A stretch of 64,000 nt of DNA from Limanda limanda (Eukaryota; Chordata; Actinopteri; Pleuronectiformes; Pleuronectidae). The DNA lies in contig NC_083641.1 in assembly GCF_963576545.1 (NCBI RefSeq), forward strand, positions 14,320,893-14,384,892, read 5' to 3'. Under the pieces are notes generated by a model. That model did no database searches and was not told where the DNA came from. It saw only the letters and a list, made by a program, of their open reading frames with translations. A program made the position numbers and the translations under genes. Shown in pieces: positions 1-12,301 of the stretch; the stretch's first letter is position 1, and each line of letters opens with the position of its first letter.

Positions 1-3000
1 GCCTTTTGATGTCTGCTGTTGCTTTTAATCTTCTCCATCACACGATTGTTCCAGTTGTCCAGAGGGCAAACCGGTCTCTCTCATCGTCGCCTCCACCTGT
101 CGCCTGCTTCCGCTATGACCACTGTCCCCCACTCCCGGTCTCTTCCTCTCTCTGCCCCACAATTCATCCGTTTATCCTTCCACCCTCTCCCAGTCCACCT
201 GTTTCAATTTGTTGTTGCCATTTCTGTTTGTATTGCTCCGTCTTTCCCTCCTAATCATCCCCATCCCTCACTCTGTCTCGTGCTCTAGTACAGACTGAAT
301 CGCCTGTTCTTGTTTTTTCCTCTCCAGGAGCAAGCCATTAACTTCCATCCTAGGCTTGTGTAAGATTTTGTGCGGTAATGGGCTCTGTTCTCTGCGCCTG
401 AATCGGCTGCAGAGATGTGTAAAGTAATTACGACGAAAATACCCATCCGACTGTTGACTCCTTTGAGAAAATCTATTAGTTCTCCCTTTTGGTTCTTTCT
501 TTTATACTTAGGACATCGACCATAATTTCACTAATATGGCTACAAACTATGTTCTTTACAACTTATTATAACTCTCTATTCTTATACCTTTTTAGTTTGA
601 ACTGGCATCTAAGAGAAATTGTGATTCACCATTACTGTAGGTCCAGTGCACACCATTAGATCGACTAATAAATTAATAATTATTAATTCAGGGCTACATG
701 TTCAATTTTCTGTATAAAAATACAAACAGTATACAAATAAAATGCTAAAATGAAATGACAGAAGAGCAGCAAGACAAACTCACATGCATTTTAACATGTG
801 TCTGAATATATACAACAATAGAGTGGGAAGGAAAGAGAACTTTACGCACACAACCATTATCTTGTACCAGTTAACACAAATGTGATCTAAGGTGTGGGGA
901 AGCAGGTGTAAAAGTAATCGTTTCTATTCATAGCAAACATTGTTAGCAAGGTAGAAGTGTTTGCCAATGCCATCTGGTAACAATCCAAATGTGGTAGGGT
1001 TTTTTTAATTTTTTCAAAATTGTTTCCGTGTTATTACACTGACAAAAAGCAGGATGGAGAGGGACTACAATTCCTAATTTGAGTAATTGGTACAATTCTG
1101 TCATCAGCTGTTTTTACACACGAAAAGCAGAACATGTTCTCTGGACATTTCCTTTCCTGAAGAACACAGCAGCAGTTTGTCCAGGTCGGTTGTGTTTGTT
1201 AACAGTACATCGACAACTGGCTTCAGGGTTATTATCACCAACAGCTCACGAATGTCATTGCTTTTCCAGGTTGACATCTTGTGAATTTGTCAGAAATTTT
1301 CTTGCTGTGTTCTCACATGAGCTTGTTCAGACTTTGTGTGGAGTTTTTTACCAGAGGGCTGAGAGGAAAAACTCTGGAAATGTCCAGAGCAACTGACTCT
1401 GCTTCCTCACAGACAGTCCCACCAGGTCATTTATGGAGACCAGAGGGTTCAGCGCATGTCTGACAGCAGCAATGAGGAGCACCTCAGTGACAGGAAAATA
1501 AACCGGGGCAAATTTAGAAGATGCTCTCTGCTTTTTACTGCTCAGTGCCACAGAACCAATTTCACAAGCAACACAACAATATTCCGTTTTATAGTCTGTT
1601 ACAAGTCTTGCATCGTCCAGCTTCCAGATTTAATTGGCAGTTTGCATAATTTGTATTAACTCATTTACATCATCTGGTTTTGTGAATAAGAACTTTGGTG
1701 AAGTTCGTGGGCTAATTTTGTGCAACATGTTCTCCTTTCTTCAACTCCTTACCAGCTGGTGGCCCACCACTGTGCAGTTAATTTTAAAGTGCTGCATCTC
1801 ATTGTTACTGCACAAGCACGTATTTATACAGCGACAAAGTACAATAAAAGGTATCACACTGGTTGAAACAGAGAAGGACTCAAGTGCAGACTCTGCAAGG
1901 TTTCATCACACGGTAGGCAAAGGGATTCACGTAATGCAGAAACACTGAACAGAGGGGATCAAGGGGGCAGGTCGGAAACTATAGACTTGTCTCATTTCAG
2001 GGGGGCTCTTTCTTTGGAGGGTGCTGTCAGGTTCTGCTCTTCACAGGATTTGTGTGATTTGCATCATCATCAATTGTCACGCTCTGACCACTTTTCGGAA
2101 TTTATAGTTTTGTCTCCACAATTATCTCTTTGAGACTATATAATCTAGTAATATGGATGGCCTGAGGAATGATCCACCTCGCCTTCGTTGCTCAGGGATG
2201 GAAGTGCGCATTTGTTGGTTCCATTTGAGGATGCTTTTGAAATGAGACAGCCTAGTTGTAATGCAATCATTATTTTAAGGCAGCCTCAGATGGATGTGGC
2301 CCCTGTTTTGAGACACAGTTTATTAATTTAGGAAAGGGGAGACAATAGGAAACATATATGAACCAGTAAGGAAGATGCAGGTAATCAGGGAGGCAGGAGA
2401 CACAGTGAGTAGAGCAGGAATTGAAGTAACCCGAAACGAGAGGAGATGTGAGTACCAACAATAAAATGGGAACAAGACAGCAAATATGACAAAATAAAAC
2501 AATAAGTAACATAACTAATATGGTGAAATGACAACAAGGCAAATCAAATTGCCCCACAACTGTAAAGTTCAAACACAGGTTTGGAGCTATCACACTGATA
2601 ATAACGACAGGGCCAAATCCAGACAACAATCTTCTCATGCAGGTCTGTTTAAATTTCTATGATTTACTACCTCAGTGAAATACTGCATATCTACATTTTT
2701 AATTGGCCTAACTCAAACACCACTTATTCCTCCACCTATCATCTTAAAAGGTCAATTACCTGCTCTGCCAGGTGAAGGAGCCCCTTGAGTTAAACGCCTC
2801 AGGAGTTTGGTCCATGTTGGGTATTAATGGCTGCCAAGTAAACATAACTGTCTCACTTAACCTTTTCAATTTTATTTAGTCCTCAAAATAATCCCATCAC
2901 AGTTTTGCACTGAGCGGGGGTGTTAAGGGACTGTGATTTCTCCCTGTTAGAAGGACAGGAGGAAATAAAGCATATGGCACTGGGATTCTGCAAACACTTG

Positions 3001-4257
3001 AGGGATATAAGTATGCTGTATATTACTCAGTCAGACACAAAAGAGGTTTTTTTTAAATATTGTGAAGTGTATTAAATTATACCTTCCAATACATTTCATG
3101 CAAATCATATGCATGAATCTAGCAGAGGGTGATTTGCGGTGGTACGGTGTCAGGTCAGTTCAGCTTTTATTTATGGCTGCGTCCAGGGGAGTCAGTTGTG
3201 GTAGATGTTAGAAATTGAAGTATGTGTTGGATGATAACCACATTACCTGAGAGTTGACCTCATTATTTCATTAGCCCGTCTTATAATTAATTCATTATAG
3301 CAATTCTATACCACAGTGTATAGACCACATATGCAGTATCTTATCTATATAAGCTCCTGAGCTATTCTTGTTTGATCAATGCATGAAGTATAAATAATCT
3401 GCAGCTACATTGTCACTTCAGGGGGGGCATTGACTAATTTTATTGCCGGGCGGAGAAAGTCTGCAGATAATCCAGTGATCTGCGGGGGTTCAGTGCAATG
3501 TCTGAATGCAGCTCTGCACCGTTGAATGGAATTCAGAGTCAACTTGTTCCTTTATTCCAAAATGAATTAGGGAACTCAAAATTTAGGAAACCGAGACAAC
3601 AAAGTAAAAGTTTCCGGCTTTGAGCTTGGGTGGCGTTTTGCCTGCAGCAGCCAATGTAAGGAGCGCTTAACTAAATAAATAGACTAGTGGATACTGAACT
3701 AATTTACAGTCATATTTCTGACTCCTCACCCACAACGTAAATTGCCAGTTGGTGCAAACAATTTGTACTTATAATTTTCATTGTACAAGTTGGATAAAGG
3801 AACAAGCTGTCTCTGGATTGCATTGTAATCTCCATTTGATAAACAGCATTTAGACAACAGCATCTAGTGAAGAATAAGATCACACCTGTCAGCGTTAGTT
3901 TGCATACATACACGAAAGACAGAAAGAGGAGAAATACCTCCTAAAGTGAGATTGGTTAATACACAAGGTGAACAGATGAATTATACTTCATGCACGGACC
4001 TTCCTCTCAGTTTCGCCGCTTACTGCTTAAAGCTAATTCAAGGATGTTTTAAAGGAGCTTTGCAACATATGCGGTATACAGTGCAGTATAGACACATAGC
4101 CGCCACATTCTATTCATGCTTCCATGGCGGTTAACGGCAGTTGGTGAATGTTTTCGATGTTGGACGTTTTAAGATCAGTGGTTTTACCTCTTTGAATCAA
4201 TAGCAATTTCCCAGAGTGACGCAACCCGTTATCAAAGTAAAATATAAGAGACGATAT
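1..4257. other. non-coding, no gene seen
   Basis: The first 300 bases are pyrimidine-rich; the rest is ordinary AT-rich DNA. Short open frames on both strands lack conserved-looking peptide sequence or paired splice signals. An 18-bp perfect AT palindrome lies at 671-688. Around 1120-1400 the sequence resembles, on the minus strand, a teleost repeat I recall only vaguely. Nothing else could be assigned. Confidence 0.6.
1120..1400 (-). repeat. possible degenerate dispersed repeat
   Basis: The minus strand contains phrases such as TCTGGACATTTCCAGAG and a later GTCCAGAGAACATG that I associate with a dispersed percomorph repeat. No terminal repeats or target duplication are visible. Recognition is from memory, so confidence is low. 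Confidence 0.3.
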
Positions 4258-4300
4258 TGAGCTGGTTAGCGCTCGTCCTCACATCAATAGAAAGCCCTGA
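4258..4300 (+). repeat. SINE-like head fragment
   Basis: The phrase GCTGGTTAGCGCTCGTCCTC resembles the GGTTAGCGCTGTCGCTTCAT head of the better SINE-like copy at 10.5 kb. Only the tRNA-like head is recognisable; the body is absent. It may be a decayed or 3'-truncated copy, or chance. Confidence 0.35.
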
Positions 4301-5957
4301 CTCACTGAAAACTCTGAGGAACACAGCGATTCGACCTTCTCTCTTTCACTTCCCACTGATCGACTTACTTTCTTTTCCTTTTTCTCTCTTAAATCACTTT
4401 TCTCGTCCATTCAGCTGGGTATTAATTATGTCTGCTGTTGTAAAGTCAGTCTATTCACCACAGGATCAGGGCTTAGAGGAACAGTCACACTCTCAAGGCC
4501 CTTCAGTTGAGACTTCAGCAAACTGAAGAATGAGTCTTCGACGTATTTCCTCCCATTTTAATGAGTTGGCCGGAAAAGATGCTGCTAGATATCCCAGCTC
4601 TACCCCGTCTCGCCTGCTCCTCTCTGTCCTCCATCTGTCGGTTTGTCCTTCCCGGTCACACACTTTGGTTAAATTTCCAGCATTAAAACCTTATTTTATC
4701 CTTGTTAATCCCTCTCGCACATGTCCAGCGTAGACTGTAAAATGGAATTGAACACATCTTTTCACAGACTCTCTTCTCTTCTCCCATGCTGCTCCTTTCA
4801 GGGCGTCTGAAAGAGCCGAATTAGCTCTCCCCTGTAGCAGCAATGAATCTGGCTCTTGTCCCTTTCAGTCTCCCTTTCTACCGTCAAATAACCCACTTTG
4901 CTGCTCAGCACTGATATGATTACGCTCCTTTTCAGCTGGATTTAACACTGAAGTCAGGGTACGGCGCTCTGGTAAGACTTTAAAAGGAATTCTGGGAACA
5001 CGGACAGTCACTGTTTCCTGTTCAACTCGCACAATAAGAGAGCATGAACAAGTAGAATCCAGGACAGAATTAAAAATGACAAGCGCAGGAGCTGAGCAGA
5101 AGAGAAGAGAAAGAGACATAAAGTTGAGAATTTACGTGACGGGATGTGAATGACAAGAAAGATAAGTCAGAGGAAGAGTTGGTTGAGTTTAGCTTCACTA
5201 TTTTTACAGTTGCAGTTTTCCGCTCTAGAATAAAGTTGTAATGCTGCTTTAGGCGACTTTCACATGAATATTTCTATACAAGAACAGTATAGAAACTTTC
5301 TGAGGAGGCGAAACCGAGATTGCCAAAGGGAGAGAGACAGAGATGAAGATCAGAAAACAGAGGCCCTTTCTAACTCTGCCAAATTATAAGATGTTGCTTA
5401 AGTTTCTTATACACAATACAAACCAGAGGAGAAAACTAACAGTTATGTAATTGAAAACAGTTTTCAGCATAATTTTATTTTGTAATGACCTTAAAAGTGT
5501 CCTTTGGCTGTTTTCCTCTTGAATATGTATATTCCAGCGTCTGGAGTTTCTGTCGGTGTCTGCTGCAGCGGAGTGTATCACTCTACAACACACTCTCCTG
5601 CAAGTCTTGCAAAAACGTTTTTTGCCATGAAAATTAATAATGTCTGGATTTTAGTTTTTTATATAGAATGTTTTCAGCACCGTGCAATATATACTCTGCT
5701 GAAAGAAACAAATGATAAAGCTATGGATAGTTAACATCAGGTCATGGATAATTATTCAAAACGGCAACAAATCCAGATTCCATCCAAATGTCGTCAAATC
5801 TTTCACTGGATTTAAACTTCAGCAGAGATTTAGGTCACATAATTAGTAAACATATATGACTGATTTGTATGTTTCCATTGCACCATGTCACATTTAGCAC
5901 CTTGTAGACTGTTACAGCTACGGCAGGAGGCCTTCTATTTTTTGGTTCTCTCTCAGT
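4301..5957. other. non-coding, no gene seen
   Basis: CT-rich DNA at about 4320-4400 is followed by unremarkable AT-rich sequence. No repeat, RNA or exon could be supported here. Confidence 0.6.
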
Positions 5958-6215
5958 GTCATTCTTGTGAACACCTCAATGAATTTTTTTAAGTTTGGTA
6001 AAAATGACTAAAAAATAACTTGTTAAAATTATGATGGTTGAAGGTCAAAATTAGTGTGACATTACAAAATAGCTGAAAAACGTAATGAGGGAAATTCTTC
6101 AGATTTTACTAAAACATTTAGTTCTCAAGGATGATTTAATTATAATATGAAGGCAAAAGGTCACATGGACCTCACAAATCCTCCTAAGAACTCGCGGAGA
6201 GAATCCTTACAAATT
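5958..6215 (+). repeat. AGGTCA-rich dispersed repeat, degenerate copy
   Basis: This copy shares with the copies at 12.1 and 28.1 kb the order: TCATTCTTGTGAAC-type lead, GAGGGAAATTCTTC, CTCAAGGATGA, then AGGTCA-type motifs followed by CCTCAC. About two imperfect internal units are visible. It is more diverged than the 12.1-kb copy. No terminal inverted repeats are visible, so the element class is unknown. Confidence 0.55.
6158..6172. promoter_or_regulatory. near-consensus inverted-repeat-3 nuclear receptor motif
   Basis: AGGTCA, spacer CAT, then GGACCT: 11 of 12 half-site bases match the inverted-repeat-3 oestrogen response element consensus (AGGTCAnnnTGACCT). It sits in the degenerate repeat at the position corresponding to the perfect motif at 12.47 kb. 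Function is inferred only. Confidence 0.35.
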
Positions 6216-6242
6216 TGGCGATCCACAGATTAACTGATTACA

Positions 6243-6335
6243 TTTGGTTGCTCCATGGTCACAGGTGGTAATTGTAGTTTCAATATGCAACCAAACCCGC
6301 CATATTTCCGGCAGGTGGAGTCAACTACCACCTGT
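6243..6335. repeat. two short inverted repeats
   Basis: A perfect 9-bp inverted pair, TTTGGTTGC (6243-6251) and GCAACCAAA (6287-6295), overlaps a second pair, ACAGGTGGTAATTG (6261-6274) with CAACTACCACCTGT (6322-6335), which has one mismatch. It could be a MITE remnant or chance. Confidence 0.5.
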
Positions 6336-6872
6336 ACTTTGTACTTGGCTCAGTACACGGTCCTGTTATTTCACATATTTTTCAATCAGCTGCAACTGTT
6401 TAGTTTTTTTAATTTTTCACAAGCATCCTATTTGGTGAGATGTTGACGATAAAATAATCAGCTTTCCAAAGCCAAACTCTTCTTTCGATATTGAGATTAA
6501 TTCACACTGTATTTTCTTGTCAGCTTTGTACAGACCCAACTTTCATGAGCTTGACTCCTGACAAGTTGCTTTTCATCAGACTGCAGCTGAGCACCGTCCA
6601 ACAGAGCTGCGTGTTGTGTGTGTGTGTATAAATATGTGGGTTTGTGTGCTGGCGTTCATGGGTGTGAATGTGTTTTTCATGCAGCTGTGGCTCCACCATC
6701 AAAGAGTTGTATGTAGTCGATGCCTGTAACACACACAGGTTTGAGTTTTGAGCCGGCACATCTTGAGTCACCTGAGGAAAGGAGGCCCCCCCGCTGAGCT
6801 CACCGTCAGCTCCTCTCATGTTCCATTTTGGCTGTTGACATCAACAGGATACGGAAACAGACACACTGAGGT

Positions 6873-6882
6873 CACACACACA

Positions 6883-6922
<40 letters not shown>
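6873..6922. repeat. (CA)n microsatellite
   Basis: About 25 CA units with one TA interruption. A looser GT-rich stretch lies upstream at 6610-6680 in the opposite orientation. Confidence 0.97.
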
Positions 6923-6923
<1 letters not shown>

Positions 6924-7131
6924 CATGAACGATACACCATATGTACTGCAGATGCATCAGATGCTGGTCATTTTCCAGCCTGCAGCCACTTCTTTAGTAT
7001 GATTGACAGCTTGCTTGCTCTTTTATTGTCACACCCTCTCCTGCCCTCTCTTCTGACTCATCTCTCTTTCTCACCAATGCATCTCTTCCTCCTTGTCTTC
7101 CCCCTCTGAAGATTCATATTCTCTCTATACG

Positions 7132-7134
<3 letters not shown>

Positions 7135-7184
<50 letters not shown>
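7135..7184. repeat. (CA)n microsatellite
   Basis: Pure AC array of about 25 units, preceded by a pyrimidine-rich stretch at 7020-7130. Confidence 0.97.
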
Positions 7185-7188
<4 letters not shown>

Positions 7189-7598
7189 GGTTATTAGAGG
7201 TCACTTTGGTGCAGCAGTCATAGTTACCAGCTCGCAGCAGGAGAGAATCATCAGAAAACCTATAACTACTCTCTTGTTCTCACAGCAGCTTTTACAGCCT
7301 CTGTTCAGTTCTCCTTCAGGATCTCCTTTTCTTTTTTTTTTTACATTTCTACCTTAAATCTGGTAGTTATCTTGTTATATCTCCCCCCCATTTAAATTCT
7401 ACCTGCACACATACATCACACAGTTACATTATGTTGCCCATCCGGTGTCTTTGAGGCAAATTCTGATGTTTCTCCTGAGAAGTGGGAATTTGATGAAAAA
7501 ATAAGTGAATTTCACCACATTCACTTACCTGAGAATGTGGAGGGAGTAAAGACATTGATACAGTACGAGGGAGACGGAATGAGCGTGAGTGGAGTTTT

Positions 7599-7735
7599 CA
7601 CGTTCTCCCGTTCAGGCAGATTAGGTTTAGGTAAACTGCAGATTCTAAATTGACTGTAGGTGTGGATGTGAGAGTAAATGGATGTTTGTAAAAAAACTGT
7701 CCAGGGTGTACTCAGCCTCTCACAGTTGGGTTGTT
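7599..7735 (+). repeat. SINE-like fragment (body only)
   Basis: Phrases TTCTCCCGTTCAGGCAG, CAGATTCTAAATTG, GTAGGTGTGGATGTGAG and CTGTCCAGGGTGTACTCAG follow the same order as the copies at 10.5 and 48.5 kb. Head and 3' tail are missing. I recognise this body as an abundant teleost SINE-like repeat, but the formal family name is uncertain. Confidence 0.6.
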
Positions 7736-7777
7736 TGGACTCTGATTTTGATATCTTTATCTGTGTACTTCATAATT

Positions 7778-7870
7778 ATTACCTCTGCCTGTGAGGGGAA
7801 TTACACATATCTACATTATTGAACCTTGGTGGATAGGTGAAGTATGGGCCAAGAGGAAAATCATCATCAA
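7778..7870 (+). repeat. fragment of ACCTCYGCC-type dispersed repeat
   Basis: ATTACCTCTGCC, then GAACCTTGGTGG and GAAGTATGGGCCAAG, match in order the repeat I see better preserved at 17.05 kb. It is degenerate. Confidence 0.45.
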
Positions 7871-8371
7871 CTGTTTTCGCTTTCTTAAACATTGGAGGAT
7901 TGTGCATTTTCAGCAATTTTGTGCATTTTTCTGAGAAATAATGAACAGAATCTGGCATTTGTCAAAGTGTATGAGTGTGTGCAGCTTCCTTAATCATGCA
8001 CTCTACTGTAGCCGTTCTAGTTTGCAATGTAAGAAGTGTCTGATGATCAAACAAGTTGTTGATCACATTAGTTTTACCTATGTGATGTAGAATCACATAC
8101 CTGGGAAATACATTGAATATATGTATATTTTGGAACAGCAGAAGAGCCGGCTAAAGCAGCGCCCCGACAGGTTGCTGATTTCCTACCTTGGAATTAGCTT
8201 TGTCCATCTGTGTGGTGTTTTGGTGCCAAGCACAGAGCACATGGTGCACAGGTGGTATGAGAGGCGTGTAACAGTTGGGAGGTCCATTCAAATGAGATTC
8301 TGGAAAGGGGCTAGTTTGCGTTTTTGCTGGAAAATACGTCTGTGATCAGAGCCGACGACTCAGCATCACAT

Positions 8372-8408
8372 CTGTTTCTGGTGTGATGGTTGATAAAACC
8401 AGAAACAG
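8372..8408. repeat. perfect 11-bp inverted repeat
   Basis: CTGTTTCTGGT (8372-8382) and ACCAGAAACAG (8398-8408) form a perfect stem around a 15-nt loop. No poly-T or transcription signal beside it suggests an RNA gene. Confidence 0.85.
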
Positions 8409-8510
8409 GTTGATACAAAGTAACACAATACTACACACATTTCAGCAAAAGTAGCATTTCACAGTTTATTCTTGAACTGTTTGGAATGATGTGACCATTT
8501 TTTTTAATAC

Positions 8511-8700
8511 AAATTAAGTCAAGTTTTTGTATAGAGCACATTTAAACAACCACACTATAATAAAGATACAGTAAAAGCAACTCAGAAGCCTAAGAAAACA
8601 TGTATGTCTTCAGTATAATATTTTATATTTCATGTAAGGAAAGACCTACTGTAAATAGGAGACTGTTCCAAAGCTTTAGTGGCTACAGCTGATCCGGGAG
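8511..8700 (+). repeat. fragment of a common teleost dispersed repeat
   Basis: AAGTCAAGTTTTTGTATAGA, GAGCACATTTAAACAAC and, further on, GAGACTGTTCCAAAGC with GGCTACAGCTGA match in order an abundant fish repeat recalled from memory (lead phrase TTTATTTGTATAGCACATTT). No ends or target duplication are seen. Confidence 0.5.
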
Positions 8701-8874
8701 CTGGACAGTCTCATCTGTCAACACTACACCTGGCATTCTATTGGTTTGGGAATTTTGATAGGCAGCGGAAAAATCTGAGAGCAGATGATTCGTGCTTGCA
8801 AAGATGCGACTTGAGCGTGAGGAGAAGAGATGAAGCTGAAGCGTAGGAAATCCGTCCAAGCGACAAAAAATTCT

Positions 8875-8954
8875 GAGTGCAAGCGTAGAGTTTGAGCACA
8901 AGCAGAGCAAGTCTGAGCACCAGCAGGGGCCATGTGAGTGGGAGCACATGATTT
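8875..8954. repeat. degenerate 21-bp minisatellite
   Basis: About four units of 19-21 bp, each starting GAG: GAGTGCAAGCGTAGAG (8875), GAGCACAAGCAGAGCAAG (8894), GAGCACCAGCAGGGGCC (8915) and GAGTGGGAGCACATG (8936). Looser matches extend upstream to about 8770. Confidence 0.6.
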
Positions 8955-9761
8955 GGATTGAAAGTATTGCAAAATCTGAAAGTGAAATCAACAAGTCCTG
9001 CTCTGACACTGAAAGACGATGCACTTGAATAAACATTGGATTAAATTAGGGCATTTGAAGTGAACGTCAGGTTATTAGGCTGAGGAAGGGTTTGAATTTG
9101 ACAACATTTCTTTGCTGCAATTTAAATTCATTTCAAATTACATTTCAAAACTGAGTCAACAATGACACTAAGAGATCTGGCCTAGAAACGTAGGTTAATA
9201 GAAATGAAACCGAAAAAGCTCCTGATTGATCACCTCGTCTGCCTTTTTCTTGAAAATGCTGTTTAGTATAATTTCGTCATCTGCCTTTCCGCATTGAGTA
9301 TCTGTGTATTCAGATCTTGCCTCTCCTCACTAATCCGGACAGCATAATTTCCTGGAGACCCTCTTTCCATCTGTTGAGCTGCAGTTGCCATGCTTCACTG
9401 GGATTGGCACAAGTGTGTCAGAGGGATGAGACCAGTGACGTGAATTGTTAAGAGGGAATTAATGAATCACCTCATCCTCTGATTTATATTCCACCTCGGC
9501 CTGCACCTTTTTACACTGCTGCACCTGCGTGACCCAAAAATAGCGGCTGCACTTGACAACGCCCCCCCCCACAACCCCGAGCACGGAAGACTTACGGCTC
9601 TGGACTTGTCAATGTGCAGTTAATGTGTCTTATGTTAAGGGAGGGATATTATGTTGATTTATTGTGCAGCTCCGCATCCAAGCATATTGATAGAAATATA
9701 GGCACCATTATGTGCACGTACTGTAAGCTGGAGAGAACACACACACACACACACACGCACG

Positions 9762-9796
<35 letters not shown>

Positions 9797-10490
9797 CATC
9801 ACGTTGGGAGTTTTCCTGAGGTGTGTCGTGACCCTCTGTTCTTGCAGATGGTGGTTATGGGCCCTATACCTGCAATAAATAAAGCAAGTTTGTGCCTTGG
9901 ATTTAACAGAAATACTGCTTGATATATTGTCTTTCCAAAATCGTATAATATTTTGGAAACTGAGTACAGTAACATCTGTTGTCTCGCATTTGCATAAACT
10001 AGTGCAGTGTCTGTTCTAAACCTGCCTGTTTAAATGAGCTGTTTGTTTGCCCTGCAGAAAGACTGGCTGCAGTTTTTGGTCTAAAACTGTAAAAGTGGCC
10101 TGCAGTAATTAAGCTGCAGCAGACAAGCCACAGAACCCTGATGCTGCACTACCTCCGCTGCAGAAAAGTACTTTGTACACAGAACCCTGAACTAGAGAAT
10201 CCCTTGTTGTTGCAGTTATCATATTCGCTACTTGCGCTGTCCTGGCTGTTGCTGATACATAGCGCTGGTCATCTCTTTATTCAAATTTTTGCATTTTTAA
10301 CGTTTCACATGTCCAAATCTGACTAAATTCGACGCTTAACTTCTTTGGAAGCTGATGACATTAAGCGATCTTGAGATGTGTACCACAGACAGAGATTTCT
10401 GGAATCATTAGATTAATATTTGACTGTGTATAAAGAGTATCCAAAATCTCATTCCATCTGAATCTGTTAAATCGAAACCATTTTGGCACA
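8955..10490. other. non-coding apart from a CA array
   Basis: AT-rich DNA with a C9 run near 9562. I see no exon, RNA gene or recognisable transposon other than the CA array at 9.74 kb. Confidence 0.6.
9737..9795. repeat. (CA)n microsatellite with CG interruptions
   Basis: AC array of about 29 units, interrupted by three CGCA steps near its middle. Confidence 0.97.
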
Positions 10491-10780
10491 GTGTTAGGTT
10501 GGTTAGCGCTGTCGCTTCATAGCATGAAGTCTCCTGGGTCAAATCCTGGTTCTGCGTGGGATTTCTCCAGCTTCCTGCCACAGTCCGAAGACATGCAGAT
10601 TGAGGTTAGATTGATTGGAGACTCTAAATTGAACGAAGGTGGATATGTGAGTTTGTCTTTATATGTTGTGATACATTTGTAACCTGTCCAGTGGTACACT
10701 CAGCCTCCCGCCTATTGTTAGCAGGCATTGGCTCCAGTTTACCCTGCAACCTTCAAAGGATTAGCGGTATAGATGATGGA
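10491..10780 (+). repeat. tRNA-derived SINE-like element
   Basis: The 5' head (GGTTAGCGCTGTCGCTTCAT, then GGGTCAAATCC) resembles a decayed tRNA with A-box and B-box positions. The body carries CCACAGTCCGAAGACATG, TTAGATTGATTGGAGACTC, CTGTCCAGTGG and GGCTCCAGTT. The 3' end (GGATTAGCGG then GATGATGGA) is a short GATGG-type tail. The same order occurs at 48.5 kb. The repeat is abundant in teleosts as I recall it; the exact family name is not claimed. Point decay indicates an old insertion. Confidence 0.65.
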
Positions 10781-12077
10781 CATTCAAATTTACTCAAAAT
10801 TAGGATTTACATACAAAAAAGCAGATGAAATTCCATTTTCCACTTGACAGTAGGAGTTGCTGCTGTTGATTTTTTGTGCCCAAGCTGTTTACTGTTGGAA
10901 CCATTGCGTAGAAGGTTATGCAGACACAGTAAAATAAAACTAATGAGCAAGAAGTACCACAGTCATTGGCTTTTATTTTGGGAAAATGAAGGCGATGAAG
11001 CATGATCCATCATCTCCGATGCCAGGCGCACAACCTCTCCAGTAATCAGCTGGAGGTAATATACTCAGTGGATAAGAGGTATTGATCTATTGCTGGTTGT
11101 ATTCTCTTTTCTCCAAACAAGTCTTTACTGCATGTTAGAATGCATGCATGTTTTGAGTTAGTGAGTTTGTTTGTGTCTTTGTGTTTATGTTTGTGTGTGT
11201 GTGTGCGTGTGAGAGAGATAAAGACTGAGGGAGTGAATGGAGAGATCGGAACACAACACTATGCTTTATCACTTACCCAATTACGTGGGATTGCAAAACT
11301 AATCTACAACTCTATTAAAGCAAGAGACCCTGCAGCTCAGGGTTAAACAAAAGCAAATTACCAGTCCCTCTACACACACATACACACACCCGTCACTTTT
11401 CCTACACACTGTGCCATTCTCTCAACCACACCTATTCCCGTTCACCCATATCTCCACTGAGATTTTAGAGAAATTTAGAGATTTTTTCTGCTCTGGAAGT
11501 AACTTGGATTAAACTTCACACAGCCAGTTTGTGTGTGTGTGCATTTAGTGATGTGTGAGTGAGGCCCTGTGGTAAAAGTTCACTTCAAGAATTAAAATTG
11601 CCTTCCAACTTGTGAGAGTGTTGCATTTCATTTTGTGAGCAGATTAAATTCTTATTTGAGGTTTATATAAATGCTACTTTGCATACATTAAACATAATGC
11701 AAATTGAACTCAAAATGTATGACCAAGCCAAAGATTAATAGAAAGTGCAAATATTTAATGGTCACTTTGGGATGCTGGGACCTCTGGCCCTCTTCCACAG
11801 GCCAAACACTCAGTTATTTGTATTTTTCTTTAGCTTTATATTTAATTACTTTTATTTATGAAGATTGATTTTGAACTGTTGACATGTTTCTTAATGTTTC
11901 TCTGAAAATGACCCTCCATCTTCCGCTGGGCTTACAAACAATTGGATAGGTAGTTTTTCGCAGCACATTTCTTCTAAAACCAAGAACTCTAAAGGAAATG
12001 TCTGTGTTACAGTTTATCCGTTCATGCAAACCCTGTGTAACATATGAGATATCAAATATATTCGTTTTAATCCTCTG
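10781..12077. other. non-coding, GT-rich patches
   Basis: Loose GT-rich DNA at 11161-11216 and short CA-rich DNA at 11370-11395, otherwise ordinary AT-rich sequence. A minus-strand open frame of about 115 codons at 11856-12203 overlaps the repeat below and does not look like protein. Confidence 0.55.
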
Positions 12078-12301
12078 TGCCTGTTTGTCCTCCCATTCTT
12101 TTGAGCACAGTAACTCAAGAGCACCTTGAGGGAATTTCTTCATTCTTGGTACAAATGTTAAGTTGGACTCCAGGATGAAATGATAGATTTTGTCAACAGT
12201 CAAAGGTCAAATTCTCTGTGACCGTACAAATCATGTTTTCGGTATCGCGAACGCAGAATCTTCAGTTCAGTTGGACTCACAGATGAACAGATTAGAATTT
12301 A

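Noticed and set aside
671..688. 18-bp AT palindrome as regulatory site
   Set aside because: Perfect but composed only of A and T in AT-rich DNA, so chance is likely.
10493..10560. tRNA gene
   Set aside because: A- and B-box-like motifs are present but the cloverleaf is not intact, and the sequence continues into a SINE-like body and tail.
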